A DNA stretch of 64,000 nucleotides from Vallitaleaceae bacterium 9-2 (GCA_038396585.1 CP121691.1:62001-126000); one strand, 5' to 3'; positions 17,923-28,101 are shown, counted from the first letter of the stretch. Notes: generated from the letters alone by a model not told the origin. A program made the numbers and translations.

Positions 17923-19360
17923 AAACATTCTTCTAATTACAACAGATCAACAGCGCTTTGATACAATACAAGCGCTTGGAAATAGGCACATTTTCACACC
18001 CCACCTAAATTATCTTGCGCAAGAGGGAATTGCCTTTACCAGAGGCTATGCAGATTGCCCGGTATGTGTTCCGTCAAGGACAACGATTATGACAGGATAT
18101 CGAGGGTTTGAGTCTGGTGTGATTAGTAATGCGGATCATGAAAGCTTTATGAAAAAAATAACGGCAAAAAAAGCAACACTGCCGGGGATTTTGACAGAAA
18201 ATGGATATCAAACAAAAGCCGTTGGAAAAATGCATTTTACACCGGCACGGGCAAACTATGGATTTGAGGATATGATATTGCCCCTTGATTATATGCGTGA
18301 GTATGATAAGAAGCAAGATCAAGCAAAACCGAAGGCGCATGGTATGGGTGAATGCCCATCGGAGCCGGGAATTTCAACGGTGCATGAAAATGACAGTATG
18401 ACCCATTGGATTGTAGAAAAATCCATTGATTTTTTAGAAACCAGAGATACCACGCGACCTTTTTTCTTGTGGACAAGCTTTACAAAACCCCATCCTCCGT
18501 TTGATCCTTGTCTCAATTATTGGACGTTGTATCAAGATATTGATATTCCAGGACCGACGTATGGAGATTGGTCCCAAGATATTGAACATACGCCTCAAGG
18601 ATTTTTAGCCGGGTCTTATGAAAATACCAATATGCACCTGCATACGAAGGAACAGATTAAGGTGATTAAAAGAGCATACTACGCACTGATTACGCAGATT
18701 GATTACTCTCTAGGTCGACTTTTTGGCGCGCTACGGGAGAATAATCTTTTTGAAAATACATGGATTGTGTTTGTCTCTGATCATGGGGAGATGCTAGGAG
18801 ATCATCATGCGGCCCAAAAAAATCTATACTTTGAAGGATCGGCACATGTTCCGCTTATTATTCTTCCACCAACATCCAGACAGGAATTAAGAAAAGGGCA
18901 AAAAATAGATCGTATGGCAGAGATGGCAGATATCTATCCAACAATTCTTGAGATGGCAGGGATAGAAGCGACAAGCGAAGCGATGGGTGGGCGAAGTCTC
19001 TTTAAGGTCATGAACGATGATGTGGATAGAGTCTTCTATGGTAATACCCTTAATACGAATTTTTGCGTCATGAAAGATTACATGAAGTTAGTATATTCAA
19101 GACGAGGCGATCATTATCTATTATTTGATATGCAAAACGACCCGATGGAGGAACGTGACTTATCAACAGACCCACAGTACAAAGCGACGTATGAAGAATT
19201 AAAAACCTTATTATATGAACACATAAAGACAACCGTTCCACAGGTATTGGATGATACAGGCGAGCTTATTATTCTACCTGCACCATCATATCCTGGACAA
19301 GCCCAATCACGGTGGTTTGGCTTTCACTATAAAGACTACAGTATTGATACCTTTCATTAA
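17912..19360 (+). CDS. Sulfatase, type I (formylglycine-dependent, Cys type)
   Basis: 482-residue cytoplasmic arylsulfatase-type enzyme with LLITTDQQRFD (metal ligands), the signature CPVCVPSR with Cys52 the residue to be made formylglycine, FLWTSFTKPHPPF, and VSDHGEMLGDH near residue 290. It is clearly a different subgroup from the sulfatase at 12714. It is the last gene of the permease-YesL operon, so it acts on imported sulfated oligosaccharides. Its stop codon lies in a hairpin shared with the convergent UroD-family gene. Confidence 0.93.
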   Translation: MTNENILLITTDQQRFDTIQALGNRHIFTPHLNYLAQEGIAFTRGYADCPVCVPSRTTIMTGYRGFESGVISNADHESFMKKITAKKATLPGILTENGYQTKAVGKMHFTPARANYGFEDMILPLDYMREYDKKQDQAKPKAHGMGECPSEPGISTVHENDSMTHWIVEKSIDFLETRDTTRPFFLWTSFTKPHPPFDPCLNYWTLYQDIDIPGPTYGDWSQDIEHTPQGFLAGSYENTNMHLHTKEQIKVIKRAYYALITQIDYSLGRLFGALRENNLFENTWIVFVSDHGEMLGDHHAAQKNLYFEGSAHVPLIILPPTSRQELRKGQKIDRMAEMADIYPTILEMAGIEATSEAMGGRSLFKVMNDDVDRVFYGNTLNTNFCVMKDYMKLVYSRRGDHYLLFDMQNDPMEERDLSTDPQYKATYEELKTLLYEHIKTTVPQVLDDTGELIILPAPSYPGQAQSRWFGFHYKDYSIDTFH

Positions 19361-19375
19361 GTGCTTGTGCACTTA
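19358..19375. terminator. Hairpin joining the two convergent stop codons
   Basis: taagtgc-ttgt-gcactta: 7-bp perfect arms whose outer bases are the TAA stops of the sulfatase (19358-19360) and of the convergent UroD-family gene (19373-19375). No T run, so termination is likely weak; it may limit transcript read-through between the convergent genes. Confidence 0.45.
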
Positions 19376-20404
19376 GGAGAGTAAGATACCGGTAGCTGCT
19401 TCAGATAAAGCGGTAACATTTGCCATGGAGACATCGGTCATAAGAGCCTCGTGTGAAGGGGATACGATAAATCCGGGACCAAGTTTTTCTTTTAGCTGGC
19501 GGATGGTGCGATGAATTTCTTCAGGAGTGCCGCTAGGGAGCAAATGCTGTGCATCAACGGCGCCACAAAAGATTAGCTGATCTTTATATTGCACCAATTC
19601 ATCAGCACTCATTTTTGCGGCAAGGGCTTGAAGGGGATGAAGTGCATGGATGCCGGTAGCAATGAGCTTGGGAATAACACGATAGATGGAACCACAAGAA
19701 TGAAGCATAACATACTTGCCATAATGATTGCCTAAGTCAACGAGCTGTTTAAAATATGGCAAAACAAAGGTATCAAAAGCCTCAGGACTTACCAGAAGAT
19801 CATTTTGTGTTCCAAAATCATTGCCAAAGAAAAAGATATCAATTAAATCACCAACGGCCTCAAAGCATAAGCGGTTGGCTTCTAAGTAGCATTCAACCAT
19901 TTTGTTGGTAAGATAGGCAACCAACTCAGGATGTGTATACATTTTGATAAAATAGTTTTCCATCCCTAAAAAATCGGACATATTATGAAAAAAAGGTGAC
20001 CAGAATCCACCAGCTACAGCGAAACCGCGTGCTCTTGCATCAAGAAGGAGTTCACGATATTCACTAAAGTCAAGATATTGCATATTAGGCCATTCAAAGG
20101 CCTCGATGTCTTTAATTGATTGCGCATCCTTAAGTTTTCCGCCTTCCCCAAGGTGATGAAGCGCTTCTCCTTGACGAAAATCAAAGAAAGGTCTTTGGTC
20201 GGGATGCTTCCAGCAGTACTTGTCTGCCATTAACCAAACCATATCATCATTAAGGGTTTCGGATAAATCAAGAGGATGGGGCGTTGTATTAAAGTGAGCA
20301 GCTATTTTATTGGCTTGCTCATCAATAGGATTACCCTTCCAAAAAGGGGTGCGATCGGTTTGTTTTCTTTCAAATGTTGCAATAATACGTTCACGACCAG
20401 TCAT
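19373..20404 (-). CDS. Uroporphyrinogen decarboxylase-family protein (methyltransferase-like)
   Basis: 343-residue UroD/MtaA-type barrel. The zinc motif is intact: MLHSCG, with His and Cys two apart, as in corrinoid-dependent methyltransferases. The C-terminal loop reads GFIVSPSH, lacking the third Cys ligand seen in MtaA itself. I choose the ATG at 20404 because GGAGGTTA lies just before it; an upstream in-frame ATG would place the ribosome site inside the gene. Convergent with a sulfatase and divergent from an AraC gene; no haem genes nearby. Methyl transfer from glycan-derived methyl ethers is a hypothesis. Confidence 0.8.
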   Translation of the reverse strand: MTGRERIIATFERKQTDRTPFWKGNPIDEQANKIAAHFNTTPHPLDLSETLNDDMVWLMADKYCWKHPDQRPFFDFRQGEALHHLGEGGKLKDAQSIKDIEAFEWPNMQYLDFSEYRELLLDARARGFAVAGGFWSPFFHNMSDFLGMENYFIKMYTHPELVAYLTNKMVECYLEANRLCFEAVGDLIDIFFFGNDFGTQNDLLVSPEAFDTFVLPYFKQLVDLGNHYGKYVMLHSCGSIYRVIPKLIATGIHALHPLQALAAKMSADELVQYKDQLIFCGAVDAQHLLPSGTPEEIHRTIRQLKEKLGPGFIVSPSHEALMTDVSMANVTALSEAATGILLS

Positions 20405-20556
20405 ATTAACCTCCATATACATGTGCTGTTTATTTTTATTAAGAGTATCAATGTTATATTGAACGTATTATAGCATTGATAAGGAAAAAGATAGGAATGA
20501 AAAAAGGTCAAAAATCTTAGAAATTAGGACAAAAGATAGTGTGGTGATGGGTGTAT

Positions 20557-21417
20557 ATGAACAATTGTTTTGATGCGGAAAGTTTTATTGAAAAGGTGTA
20601 TGTACCTAGCCAAAAACCCTATAGGTATACAGTCGGAGGCTATCGGCTAACGATAGACTATCACAATTATGTGAGCTTTAAGCATATGCTATCAAACAAC
20701 ATCCACCGGCACAATAATTATGAGATTTGTCTATGTCTATATGGACAAGGGCGATTCATACACAACAAGGAAAGTTTTAACATATCTGAAGGGACGATTT
20801 TTATTGCAGAGCCTTATCTCTTTCATGAGATTCAGTCGTCACAAGACTCTGCGTTATATCTTTTTTTCTTTGGACTACGTATTGAAAAAGTAACGGGTGA
20901 ACAGGAAGTGTCAGTGGTCGGAGATTTTATGCATAGACATAGAACAGTGGTAGAGCACTGCCAAGACTTGTTTCATTATCTGCCGCTTATTGATCGTGAG
21001 ATAAAAAAAAGCCGATTGGATTTATCAGATAAGCTCCTTGAGTTATTGAGTCTGGATATGATAGAACGCTTCATTGGTTCCTCAGAAGTTGACCGGGTTC
21101 ATATGGAGAGAATGCGCGAGGTTGTTATACAGGCAGATGCATATGTATCAGAAAACTTGGCGGCAAAAATTACGGTAGAGGATGTAGCAAAAGAGTGTTA
21201 TGTTAGTTCAAGACATCTACAGCGGATTGTCAAAGAACAGTTTCATCAAAGCGTCGGAAAATGGATTCTTGATAAGAAACTTCACGCTGCCTGCAGTCAA
21301 CTGAAAAATGGGCAGTCAGTTAAAGAAGTTGCAAAGATGTTCGGGTTTATAGATCCAAATTATTTCTCGGTAGCTTTTAAGAAAAAATATGGTATACCCC
21401 CATCAATTTATAAGTAA
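20557..21417 (+). CDS. AraC-family transcriptional regulator with cupin sensing domain
   Basis: 286 residues: cupin domain with HRHNNYEICLCLYGQGRF near residue 50 and a C-terminal AraC domain (VEDVAKECYVSSRHLQRIVKEQF and the end GIPPSIYK). ATG 20557 is preferred over GTG 20551 from the spacing to ggtgatgg. It lies 50 bases before the GH38 alpha-mannosidase gene and probably controls it. Confidence 0.9.
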   Translation: MNNCFDAESFIEKVYVPSQKPYRYTVGGYRLTIDYHNYVSFKHMLSNNIHRHNNYEICLCLYGQGRFIHNKESFNISEGTIFIAEPYLFHEIQSSQDSALYLFFFGLRIEKVTGEQEVSVVGDFMHRHRTVVEHCQDLFHYLPLIDREIKKSRLDLSDKLLELLSLDMIERFIGSSEVDRVHMERMREVVIQADAYVSENLAAKITVEDVAKECYVSSRHLQRIVKEQFHQSVGKWILDKKLHAACSQLKNGQSVKEVAKMFGFIDPNYFSVAFKKKYGIPPSIYK

Positions 21418-21466
21418 TGGTGACTAAAAAAACAACAAATTTTATTGAGAAAAAATGAGGTAAATA

Positions 21467-24400
21467 ATGTTTTTTGAGATTGAACGAATAAATAAGATTG
21501 TAGAAGAGTTAAATGAACAAAAATATGTAAAAAAAATTGAAGTGACAGATGTAGTTTATAAAAAAATCAAAGCGTTTTCTCCAGAAGAAGCTAGTGCACA
21601 CAAAGATGCATGGTGTGACTTTGAACCGGGAGGACGTTGGGGGCGTGACAGCAAATATGCATGGTTTAAGGCATCGATAGAAATCGATGAACAGCTTGCA
21701 GGAAAAAAACTAATATATCGAGTGATTACAGGTAAAGAAGGCGGATGGGACATTCATAATCCCCAGTTCCTTGCATTTGTTAATGGAAGTTCAAAGCAAG
21801 GTATGGATATTAATCACACAGAGTTTTTACTAACGAACCATTCTAACCTTGGAGAAAGGTTTGACATTGAGCTTCAGGCATATAACGGGTCCTTAGATAC
21901 GTTGTCAGAATGTGAACAGGCAGTTCTTATCCTTGATGATGCCATTGAAAAACTATACTACGATTTGCTGATTCCTCTTGAGGCATGCAAACTCCTGCCC
22001 AAGGAAGATAAAGACCGGATTGATACACTTAAATGTTTAACCAAAGCAGTAAATAGGATTGATATGCGAATTCCTTACACACAAGAATATTATCAAAGTA
22101 TTCATGAAGCAACCCAGTGTCTTGAAAGAGAATATTACAGTAAGCTTGATTCTAAGAACAATGTGGTGGCACGATGTGTTGGGCATACCCATATCGATGT
22201 AGCCTGGTTATGGGATCTTGAACAGACGCGTCAAAAAGTTCGCCGAAGCTTTGCGACGGTTTTGGAATTGATGAAACAATACGATGATTATATTTTTATG
22301 TCGAGTCAACCCCAAAACTACACGTTCATTAAAGAGGATGACCCTCAGATGTATGAAGAAATCAAAGAACGTATTAAAGAGGGACGCTGGGAACCAGAAG
22401 GTGCTATGTGGGTCGAAGCGGATTGTAATTTAAGTTCAGGTGAATCCTTGGTGCGCCAAGTTTTATTGGGCAAAAAGTATTTTAGAGATGAATTTGAAAA
22501 AGAAAGCAAAATCCTCTGGCTTCCGGATGTTTTTGGATATAGTGCGGCATTGCCTCAAATATTAAAAAAATCCTCAGTAGACTACTTCATGACAACAAAA
22601 ATCAGTTGGAATGAGTATAATAAACTTCCCTATGATACCTTTGACTGGGTGGGGCTGGACGGAACAAAAATATTAACGCATTTTATTACAACAGCAAATT
22701 TTGATGATTTACCTGAAAAATTTATGACAACGTATAACGGAAATATAGATGTTAACTCGGTCAAAGGAGCCTGGGAGCGATATCAGCAAAAAGATATTAG
22801 CGATGAAGTGCTTATTAGTTTTGGTTATGGTGATGGCGGTGGTGGCCCGACCAAAAAAATGCTCGAAACGGCTAAGCGCCTAGAACAAGGTGTCAAAGGG
22901 GTTCCTACAGTAAAAATGAGCACGTCGACAGAGTTTTTTGAGACGCTGGATAAGAATGTATCGGATAATAAGAAACTTCCCCGATGGGTTGGAGAGCTTT
23001 ACTTTGAATATCACCGGGGTACGCTTACGAGTATGGCAAGAAATAAGCGCTATAACCGAAAGTCAGAGTTTTTATATGAAGACCTTGAATGGGCTTCATC
23101 CATGGCAAAGATTATTAATGACACACCCTATCCTACACAGATTATTGACAAAGGATGGGAGATTATCTGCTTAAATCAGTTCCATGATATCATTCCGGGA
23201 TCATCGATTAAGAAAGTGTATGAAGATTCCAAAGAACAGTACGAGGAAATTATTCAAATCGGTGAGGCGACGCTTCAAAGTCGTCTTGAAAGTATAGCAA
23301 AAGAAGTGGCAACAGGTAAAAAAGCAGTGGTTGTCTTTAATTCATTGTCCTTTGAGCGCTATGATTTGGTTCGATTTGAATATCCGAATCCTGTAGTTAT
23401 CTATGATGATGGACAGGAGATTGAAAGTGTCTATGAAGATGGATATGTTGCCTTTTATGGAACAATTCCGTCAAAAGGATATAAAAGCTTTGAGATAGTA
23501 GATAGAGCTCAGGTACAAGCACCTATCGATAATACGCTTATTCTTTCAAAGCAATGTTTGGAAAATCAATTCTTTAAAATTCAATTAGATGAAACAGGAT
23601 GTATTGTTTCCCTTTTTGATAAAAAAGAGGCGCGAGAAGTATTGATTCCAGGGCAACGAGGCAACGTATTGCAGGCGTTTGAGGATAAGCCGCATAACTG
23701 GGATGCTTGGGATATTAATATTTATTATCAGGAAAAAATGTGGGAAATTGAAGACGTTGAGTCAATTGAGGTTGAAAGCAATAACGGATTGGAAGGGACG
23801 CTTTGTATTAAGCGTAAATTCATGAATTCGACGCTTATCCAAAGAATGCATGTCTACCGAGATATACCACGTGTTGATTTTGAAAATGATATCGATTGGA
23901 AGGAAAAACATATATTGCTTAAAGCAGCATTTCCGGTAGATATTCATACAGAAAAAGCGGCGTATGATATTCAATTTGGAAATGTGGAAAGACCAACACA
24001 TTGGAATACAAGTTGGGACATAGCCAAGTTTGAGGTTTGTGGTCATAAATGGGCAGATCTATCTGAAGGTAATTATGGGGTAAGCTTAATGAACGACTGT
24101 AAATACGGGTACGATATCAAAGATCAGAATATGCGCCTTACGTTACTTAAATCACCGACGATTCCCAACGAAGATGCGGATCGAGAACGACACCAGTTTG
24201 TGTATTCTCTATATCCGCATAAGGGAGATTTTAAAATTGGTGGAACCAATCAAGAAGCATATAAATTGAATGTAGCATTGTATGTACAGCTTGTGGAAGG
24301 CGCGAGCGGAAAACTTCCGGCAAAACTTTCAGCGGTTGATATAGGTCAAGATAATGTGGTTTGTGAAGTGCTAAAACAAAGCGAAGACAAGGGATATATT

Positions 24401-24589
24401 CTTCGTGTATATGAAGTCCATAATAAAAGAACCCGGTGTGACGTCAAGATGTTTAAAGCATTGGCAACGGTTGTTGAATGCGATCTTGAGGAACGTGCTA
24501 TTGGGGATGTAGAGAAAGTCGAGGGGCAGCAGTTTAGTTTTGAGATTAAACCTTTTGAAGTTAAAACGTATAAGATTACCTTTGCATAA
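21467..24589 (+). CDS. Alpha-mannosidase, glycoside hydrolase family 38
   Basis: 1040-residue classical GH38 enzyme, cytoplasmic. An N-terminal domain of about 230 residues is followed by the catalytic domain: GHTHIDVAWLW (His242 and Asp244 as zinc ligands), SSQPQNYTF, EGAMWVEADCN and LPDVFGYSA with nucleophile Asp354. Then come the helical bundle with NQFHDIIPGSSI, another metal-site His-Asp, and the C-terminal beta domains. It releases alpha-linked mannose from oligosaccharides taken into the cell. Start ATG has gaggt upstream. Preceded by an AraC gene in the same orientation and ended by a bidirectional terminator. Confidence 0.94.
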   Translation: MFFEIERINKIVEELNEQKYVKKIEVTDVVYKKIKAFSPEEASAHKDAWCDFEPGGRWGRDSKYAWFKASIEIDEQLAGKKLIYRVITGKEGGWDIHNPQFLAFVNGSSKQGMDINHTEFLLTNHSNLGERFDIELQAYNGSLDTLSECEQAVLILDDAIEKLYYDLLIPLEACKLLPKEDKDRIDTLKCLTKAVNRIDMRIPYTQEYYQSIHEATQCLEREYYSKLDSKNNVVARCVGHTHIDVAWLWDLEQTRQKVRRSFATVLELMKQYDDYIFMSSQPQNYTFIKEDDPQMYEEIKERIKEGRWEPEGAMWVEADCNLSSGESLVRQVLLGKKYFRDEFEKESKILWLPDVFGYSAALPQILKKSSVDYFMTTKISWNEYNKLPYDTFDWVGLDGTKILTHFITTANFDDLPEKFMTTYNGNIDVNSVKGAWERYQQKDISDEVLISFGYGDGGGGPTKKMLETAKRLEQGVKGVPTVKMSTSTEFFETLDKNVSDNKKLPRWVGELYFEYHRGTLTSMARNKRYNRKSEFLYEDLEWASSMAKIINDTPYPTQIIDKGWEIICLNQFHDIIPGSSIKKVYEDSKEQYEEIIQIGEATLQSRLESIAKEVATGKKAVVVFNSLSFERYDLVRFEYPNPVVIYDDGQEIESVYEDGYVAFYGTIPSKGYKSFEIVDRAQVQAPIDNTLILSKQCLENQFFKIQLDETGCIVSLFDKKEAREVLIPGQRGNVLQAFEDKPHNWDAWDINIYYQEKMWEIEDVESIEVESNNGLEGTLCIKRKFMNSTLIQRMHVYRDIPRVDFENDIDWKEKHILLKAAFPVDIHTEKAAYDIQFGNVERPTHWNTSWDIAKFEVCGHKWADLSEGNYGVSLMNDCKYGYDIKDQNMRLTLLKSPTIPNEDADRERHQFVYSLYPHKGDFKIGGTNQEAYKLNVALYVQLVEGASGKLPAKLSAVDIGQDNVVCEVLKQSEDKGYILRVYEVHNKRTRCDVKMFKALATVVECDLEERAIGDVEKVEGQQFSFEIKPFEVKTYKITFA

Positions 24590-24618
24590 GCGATGCTTCT
24601 AAATTAAAACGGTAAGAA

Positions 24619-24653
24619 AAAACAAGCCATCGGAATTTCCGATGGCTTGTTTT
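24619..24653. terminator. Bidirectional rho-independent terminator
   Basis: Near-perfect inverted repeat aaaacaagccatcgga / tccgatggcttgtttt with a 3-4 base loop, flanked by A and T runs. It sits between the GH38 gene (+) and the response regulator (-) and should stop transcription from both. Confidence 0.9.
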
Positions 24654-26207
24654 CTACCTTTTTTTAAAGTCAGAAGGAGACAGGCCGACATATTTTTTGA
24701 ATGTTCGGTAAAAATAATTTGGATCCGAGTAACCGACTTTTTTGGCGATATTAGCGGTCTTATCGTGGCTTTCCAATAATAGGGCTTTCGCCTTTTCGAT
24801 TCGGTAATTGTTTAAATACTTTGGAAAGGAGATGCCAGTTTCTTTTTTGAACAGCTGACCCAAATATGTGGGATTGATATTGTACTTTACAGAATATTTT
24901 TTTAAGGATAAATCTTCGCTTAGGTGTGTCTGTAGGTGTTTGATGATTTCACAGATAATGGGATTCATGTCCATGTTCTGTTGGGATATATGCTTAAACA
25001 GATCGGCAAAAACTTGCTTAATACGTCGCTTTAAATCGTTTATATCCGTGACGCCATGAAGCTCAGAGAGGAATTTGATTTCGCGAAGAAACAGTTCATT
25101 CGAATCAAGCATATAATTTTTTGTACGGCTAAGTTGGATGAAGATTTCCATTACGATGATTCTTGGTATGTCAGGGTTTGAAATCGAATGCATGGACAAG
25201 CTATTAAAGAGAGTGTCAATATATATGTTTAATCCTTCAAGGTCTGCTTCGGCGACTAATTTGGAGATAAGGTCATGGTCGATATCAAAGGGTTGGGAAT
25301 GTTCTTGAGTGATAATATCTCCTGGTTTTAATACAGTTTTACTTGGATGTACCAAAAAGTAATCAAATAGGGAAAGGGCCTGTACATAACTTTTTTGCAC
25401 TTCGCGAAAAGAACTAACCAAAGTTCCAATAGTAGCTTGAATGGGAATGCGTTTGGCTTTGAATCGGGCAGTAAGTTTTTCTAATAGTTCTCCGGTAACG
25501 GATAAGAACCCGGATGGATCCAAGTTGCCATGAAAAATAATAACTAAGTCGCCAGATAAATCGTTAAAAATCATGGCATTGTCTATGATGTTTGGAACTT
25601 TTAGGCAGTTATCATATAGAACATCTTCTGAAACAATTTCGCCATCTTGATTAGGTATGCCACGAATCAGTGCGACTAAATAGTTAGAGCTATCAACAGT
25701 AATATTGAGTAAGTCGGCGCGACTAATCACTTCTTCAATAGATATCTTTCCTGTAATACAACGATACAAGATGGTATTTAACAAGATGTTTAGCTCGTCG
25801 GTGTTGACAGAGAAAGATGCCGGCTTTGTCTGTTTATCGAGTATCTCTGTGGCTGTTTTTAAAGTATCTTGTAGTTCGTCCATATTGACAGGTTTGGTCA
25901 GATAGTTATCAATACCTAGGCGAATGCCTTCTTTGACATACTCAAAATCATTGAAGCCACTTAAGATGATGAATTTACATTGCGCATTTTCTGCCTTGAT
26001 TTTTTCAATCAATTCGATGCCGGACATTTCTGGCATTTTAATATCGGTGATAATGATATCTGCAGGACGCTTTTGGTATAAAGCATATGCTTCCACACCG
26101 TTATGGGCTTTGCCGATAACTTCTAATCCCAGTGCGTTCCAATCGATAAGAACATTGAGACCATCAACAATAAACGGATCATCGTCAACTAATATTACAG
26201 TATGCAT
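24654..26207 (-). CDS. Response regulator, YesN-like (receiver plus AraC DNA-binding domain)
   Basis: 517 residues: receiver domain with acidic pocket VDDDP and phospho-acceptor Asp55 in ITDIKMPEMSG, a long middle region of about 270 residues, and a C-terminal AraC-type domain (SLKKYSVKYNINPTYLGQLFKKETG; ends VGLSPSDFKKR). It pairs with the YesM-like kinase upstream, 25 bases away on the same transcript. Such pairs control nearby importers; the most likely target is the two-box promoter at 28146 and its twin at 15211. That link is inferred. Confidence 0.94.
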   Translation of the reverse strand: MHTVILVDDDPFIVDGLNVLIDWNALGLEVIGKAHNGVEAYALYQKRPADIIITDIKMPEMSGIELIEKIKAENAQCKFIILSGFNDFEYVKEGIRLGIDNYLTKPVNMDELQDTLKTATEILDKQTKPASFSVNTDELNILLNTILYRCITGKISIEEVISRADLLNITVDSSNYLVALIRGIPNQDGEIVSEDVLYDNCLKVPNIIDNAMIFNDLSGDLVIIFHGNLDPSGFLSVTGELLEKLTARFKAKRIPIQATIGTLVSSFREVQKSYVQALSLFDYFLVHPSKTVLKPGDIITQEHSQPFDIDHDLISKLVAEADLEGLNIYIDTLFNSLSMHSISNPDIPRIIVMEIFIQLSRTKNYMLDSNELFLREIKFLSELHGVTDINDLKRRIKQVFADLFKHISQQNMDMNPIICEIIKHLQTHLSEDLSLKKYSVKYNINPTYLGQLFKKETGISFPKYLNNYRIEKAKALLLESHDKTANIAKKVGYSDPNYFYRTFKKYVGLSPSDFKKR

Positions 26208-26232
26208 GGTTAATCTCCTTTGTTAAAAAAAT

Positions 26233-28026
26233 TTATGTTAATCGCTTCTGACAAGGTAAACGAAGCGTAACGGTGGTTCCTACATCAAGGGTCGATTCAA
26301 TACTTAGACCATAGGAAGCGCCATATTGAATTTGCAACCGTTCATGGACATTGATGAGCCCGATGCTTTTGGCATCGATACTGTGATCGAGTGTAGAACG
26401 AATGGTATCTAAGGTTTGCTGATCCATTCCGCACCCGTTATCCGAGATGGTTATCCAGATATTTTCATCACGAATAAAACCTTTTATAATAATTTTATTG
26501 TCGTTACGATTTAAGTTGATACCATGAACAATATAGTTTTCCACAATAGGTTGGATGCTAAGCTTTATGATGCTATAGCTTAAAACTGCCGGATCGATAT
26601 CGATATCAACATGTAGTTTGTCTACATATTGAATTTGAAATAATTGAAGGTAGAGGCGGCTATGGTTGATTTCTTCTTCGATGGTGATAATCGTGTCATA
26701 GTTTAATGATTTTCGAAAGAAGGTAGCTAAGATATAGATCATTTTACTGACATCCATATCATTGTTAATAGCTGCTCTCATACGTATGTTTTCTAGGGTG
26801 TTATAGAGAAAATGCGGATTGATTTGAGCTTGCAAAGCTTCAAGTTCTGCCGCCTTTTGTTTAAGTTGAAGAACGTATACTTTATCGATATAATTTTCTA
26901 TTTCATGGCACATGACGTTAAAATTTTGTGCAATGGAGCCAAGTTCATCTTGGCGGGTGTCTAGTTGGATTCGGGAAGTAAAATCACCGGTCTTAATTTT
27001 ATCAATTGCATCTGTAATCGTTTTTAATCGATAAGAATAAGAATGTGAATAGGTGAAGGTTAAAAAAACAATTAAGGCAATGCTAAGGATTGCACTGACA
27101 ATAATAATCAAAGATGTTGGTCGCATGAGCTTATATACCAACGTTGTTGGGGTAAAATTAATGAGTGCAAGATCGGTGCTACCTATGGGCGTTACAAAAA
27201 AATGATGATCGAAGTTGGAGCTTTCAATGATGCTGTCGTCATTTGTGGCGATAATCTCTTTAATGCTAGATTCGTCAAATAATCCGTTTGAGGAGTCGTA
27301 TAATACAGTTCCGCTGTTGTGAGCCAGAATAAAATCTCCATAATGATCATTCGCACCGGATCGTAAAAGGGTATCAATCTCGGAATCTAAATTATGGGTA
27401 AAGATCAAATAGCCTTTATTAATCAGGGTACTTGAATCTTGTATGCGAATGATAATATCAAAGGTATAATCACCGTTTTGTTTTTTGACATGAGGTTGAA
27501 AGGAATAATTACCGCTAAGGTTGAGTTCCTTGATAATTTCACTGTAAGTGGTGGCTTGCTCTGTTCCTTGACGATAAAAAAAGCTGTTGGCACGTTCATA
27601 GGTGTAGATAAATTCGTTATTACTATATAAAGAAATACTTTCAATACTGGGGTCTGCATTAACAATATTTTCAAAATAAACGCCCATTAATTTCATTGGA
27701 GAAAGATTGGTTTTATAAAATTGGTCAAGAGAATATAAAAGAAATTCATCCATACCAATATCTAAAAATGTTATAATGGTTTCTTGATAGTTTGCGTTTG
27801 CGTATAAAGTTTTTACAGCGTTATGTGCCTGGAAGTATTTTTGATTGACAAGTTCAATAATCGCATTATTGATGACTGTGTTTTGACTTTGAATATTATT
27901 TTTGGAACGTGTGTAGATCATACACAAAAAAGAAGTGGATAATCCAATAATAACAATGATGGTTATTATAGTGTAAAAAGTGATGATTTTTTTAAAAGAT
28001 GCATTGTAGGAATATAAGTTTTTCAT
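26233..28026 (-). CDS. Sensor histidine kinase, YesM-like
   Basis: 597-residue membrane kinase. Membrane helix near residues 14-37, an extracytoplasmic sensor domain of about 240 residues, a second helix near 285-307, a HAMP domain (TITDAIDKIKTGDFTSRI), the His_kinase segment QINPHFLYNTLENIRM with the phosphorylated His, and an ATPase domain with VENYIVHG, DNGCGM and the glycine-rich GLINVHERL. Senses an extracellular sugar or a liganded binding protein and phosphorylates the YesN-like regulator downstream. Confidence 0.94.
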   Translation of the reverse strand: MKNLYSYNASFKKIITFYTIITIIVIIGLSTSFLCMIYTRSKNNIQSQNTVINNAIIELVNQKYFQAHNAVKTLYANANYQETIITFLDIGMDEFLLYSLDQFYKTNLSPMKLMGVYFENIVNADPSIESISLYSNNEFIYTYERANSFFYRQGTEQATTYSEIIKELNLSGNYSFQPHVKKQNGDYTFDIIIRIQDSSTLINKGYLIFTHNLDSEIDTLLRSGANDHYGDFILAHNSGTVLYDSSNGLFDESSIKEIIATNDDSIIESSNFDHHFFVTPIGSTDLALINFTPTTLVYKLMRPTSLIIIVSAILSIALIVFLTFTYSHSYSYRLKTITDAIDKIKTGDFTSRIQLDTRQDELGSIAQNFNVMCHEIENYIDKVYVLQLKQKAAELEALQAQINPHFLYNTLENIRMRAAINNDMDVSKMIYILATFFRKSLNYDTIITIEEEINHSRLYLQLFQIQYVDKLHVDIDIDPAVLSYSIIKLSIQPIVENYIVHGINLNRNDNKIIIKGFIRDENIWITISDNGCGMDQQTLDTIRSTLDHSIDAKSIGLINVHERLQIQYGASYGLSIESTLDVGTTVTLRLPCQKRLT

Positions 28027-28067
28027 GGTAACCTCAATCTATTGGTCAAATATTACTTGCTTCATTA

Positions 28068-28096
28068 ATTATAATATGATATATAGTGAATGTCCA
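28068..28096 (-). promoter_or_regulatory. Promoter of the two-component operon
   Basis: On the minus strand TGGACA (complement of 28091-28096), 17 bases, TATAAT (complement of 28068-28073), ending 42 bases before the kinase ATG. Spacing is ideal for the housekeeping sigma factor. Confidence 0.75.
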
Positions 28097-28101
28097 CTAT
28101 A
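28082..28101. promoter_or_regulatory. Inverted repeat TATAGTG-N6-CACTATA over the -35 box
   Basis: Perfect 7-bp arms with a 6-base spacer, covering the -35 box of the two-component promoter. This is the geometry of a dimeric repressor or regulator site. The binding protein is unknown. Confidence 0.5.

Noticed and set aside
20519-20544. aaattaggacaaaa and gtgtgg before the AraC gene at 20557 resemble a stretch at 28111-28132
   Set aside because: Only two copies, short, with different spacing, and at different positions relative to the genes. Not strong enough to call an operator.
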